Shown: positions 47,198-47,413 of the stretch, piece by piece
How positions within the stretch are numbered: the first letter of the stretch is position 1
Layout: every line of letters starts with the position of its first letter
Assembly (NCBI GenBank): GCA_947475095.1
Contig: CANJLG010000020.1
Coordinates: 1-47,413 of the forward strand
Direction: 5' to 3'
DNA: 47,413 nt
Source: Flavobacteriales bacterium
GTDB lineage: Bacteria > Bacteroidota > Bacteroidia > Flavobacteriales_D > Crocinitomicaceae
The notes under the pieces: generated by a model
The model's database searches: none
Told to the model about the DNA's origin: nothing
Seen by the model: the letters and a program-made list of their open reading frames with translations, nothing else
Made by a program: the position numbers and the translations under genes

Positions 47198-47413
47198 TTA
47201 GAAATCAGCTTCATCACCTTTTGTTGAGAATGGAGGATAGGTATCCGTCATGAAAGACATAAATGCACCTACTCTAAATTGCCAACGCAAAACCCCTACG
47301 ATGTATGTATGCATTCCTACAGGATATTTTCCGGTAAACAAAACCACCCAAAAAGCAATAAAATGAACAAATGACATTCCAATCATCATAAAAAACAAGC
47401 AAAAACCATGAGG
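47198..47413 (-). CDS. DUF4389 membrane protein (partial, N-terminus off the right edge)
   Basis: The frame stays open to the end of the window, reading CLFFMMIGMSFVHFIAFW, then FTGKYPVGMHTYIVGVL, RWQFRVGAFMSF and MTDTYPPFS to the stop. The pattern of hydrophobic helices joined by FTGKYP and RWxxRV is that of DUF4389 proteins, small membrane proteins of unknown function. About 71 C-terminal residues are visible; the N-terminus is missing. A strong terminator follows 56 nt after its stop. Confidence 0.8.
   Translation of the reverse strand, partial: PHGFCLFFMMIGMSFVHFIAFWVVLFTGKYPVGMHTYIVGVLRWQFRVGAFMSFMTDTYPPFSTKGDEADF

Overview
The window is a 47.4 kb piece of AT-rich chromosome from a member of the Bacteroidota, most likely order Flavobacteriales (a Crocinitomicaceae/Fluviicola-like lineage is my guess). 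The evidence is three large secreted proteins with type IX secretion (T9SS) sorting domains of type A and type B, several good matches to the Bacteroidota promoter (TTG/TTTG, about 18-19 nt, then TAnnTTTG), a fused two-oxoacid dehydrogenase E1 alpha/beta, a WG-repeat protein, a DUF4389 protein, and the thrS-infC-rpmI-rplT cluster. I saw no rRNA, tRNA, CRISPR array or transposase.

Layout. 1-2.75 kb: surface-glycan-type genes (partial polyprenyl sugar-phosphate transferase, lipoprotein, Gfo/Idh/MocA oxidoreductase). 2.8-6.0 kb: translation operon thrS-infC-rpmI-rplT, with a promoter almost touching thrS and a terminator after rplT. 6.0-9.0 kb: an XRE/S24 (LexA-like) repressor with a perfect AT-rich inverted repeat in its promoter, and a WG-repeat exported protein. 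9.1-14.4 kb: a compact minus-strand operon (ketoacyl synthase III, acyl carrier protein, second ketoacyl synthase III, short-chain reductase, polyprenyl-phosphate-type GT2 glycosyltransferase, GNAT acyltransferase), with an Asp/Asn beta-hydroxylase-like gene converging on its end. This is the most interesting block: it reads as a dedicated route to a 3-hydroxyacyl-ACP used to decorate a lipid-linked amino sugar. 14.5-17.5 kb: a small exported protein and a T9SS type B surface protein with an exact 300-bp internal duplication. 17.5-21.6 kb: methionine sulfoxide repair, queuosine-precursor-type transporter, NlpC/P60 hydrolase, MerR regulator, DUF1295 membrane protein, PaaI-type thioesterase.

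21.6-25.9 kb: a T9SS type A beta-helix protein bracketed by two 104-bp near-identical direct repeats. One copy is the genuine 3' end of a ppx/gppA gene and the other is an orphan fragment of it, a footprint of duplication or insertion. 25.0-28.2 kb: NatAB-like ABC exporter plus Ppx. 28.2-28.7 kb: gene-free and repeat-like. 28.7-31.3 kb: grpE-dnaJ-CPBP protease, where DnaJ has lost one of its two zinc centres. 31.4-37.1 kb: cutC, fused E1 dehydrogenase, a monothiol thioredoxin-like protein, sppA. 37.1-41.3 kb: M1 metallopeptidase separated from sppA by a (TAAA)10 microsatellite, a glyoxalase/VOC gene remnant, and a CDF cation exporter. 41.3-44.4 kb: a large T9SS protein with nine MopE-like metal-binding repeats. 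44.4-47.4 kb: pnp, rpsO (with promoter and leader hairpin) and a partial DUF4389 gene.

Most genes are housekeeping or typical of the phylum. The unusual signals are the acyl/glycan operon, the ppx-end duplication around a secreted-protein gene, the microsatellite in front of sppA, two gene remnants too short for routine calling, and the regulator's palindrome.
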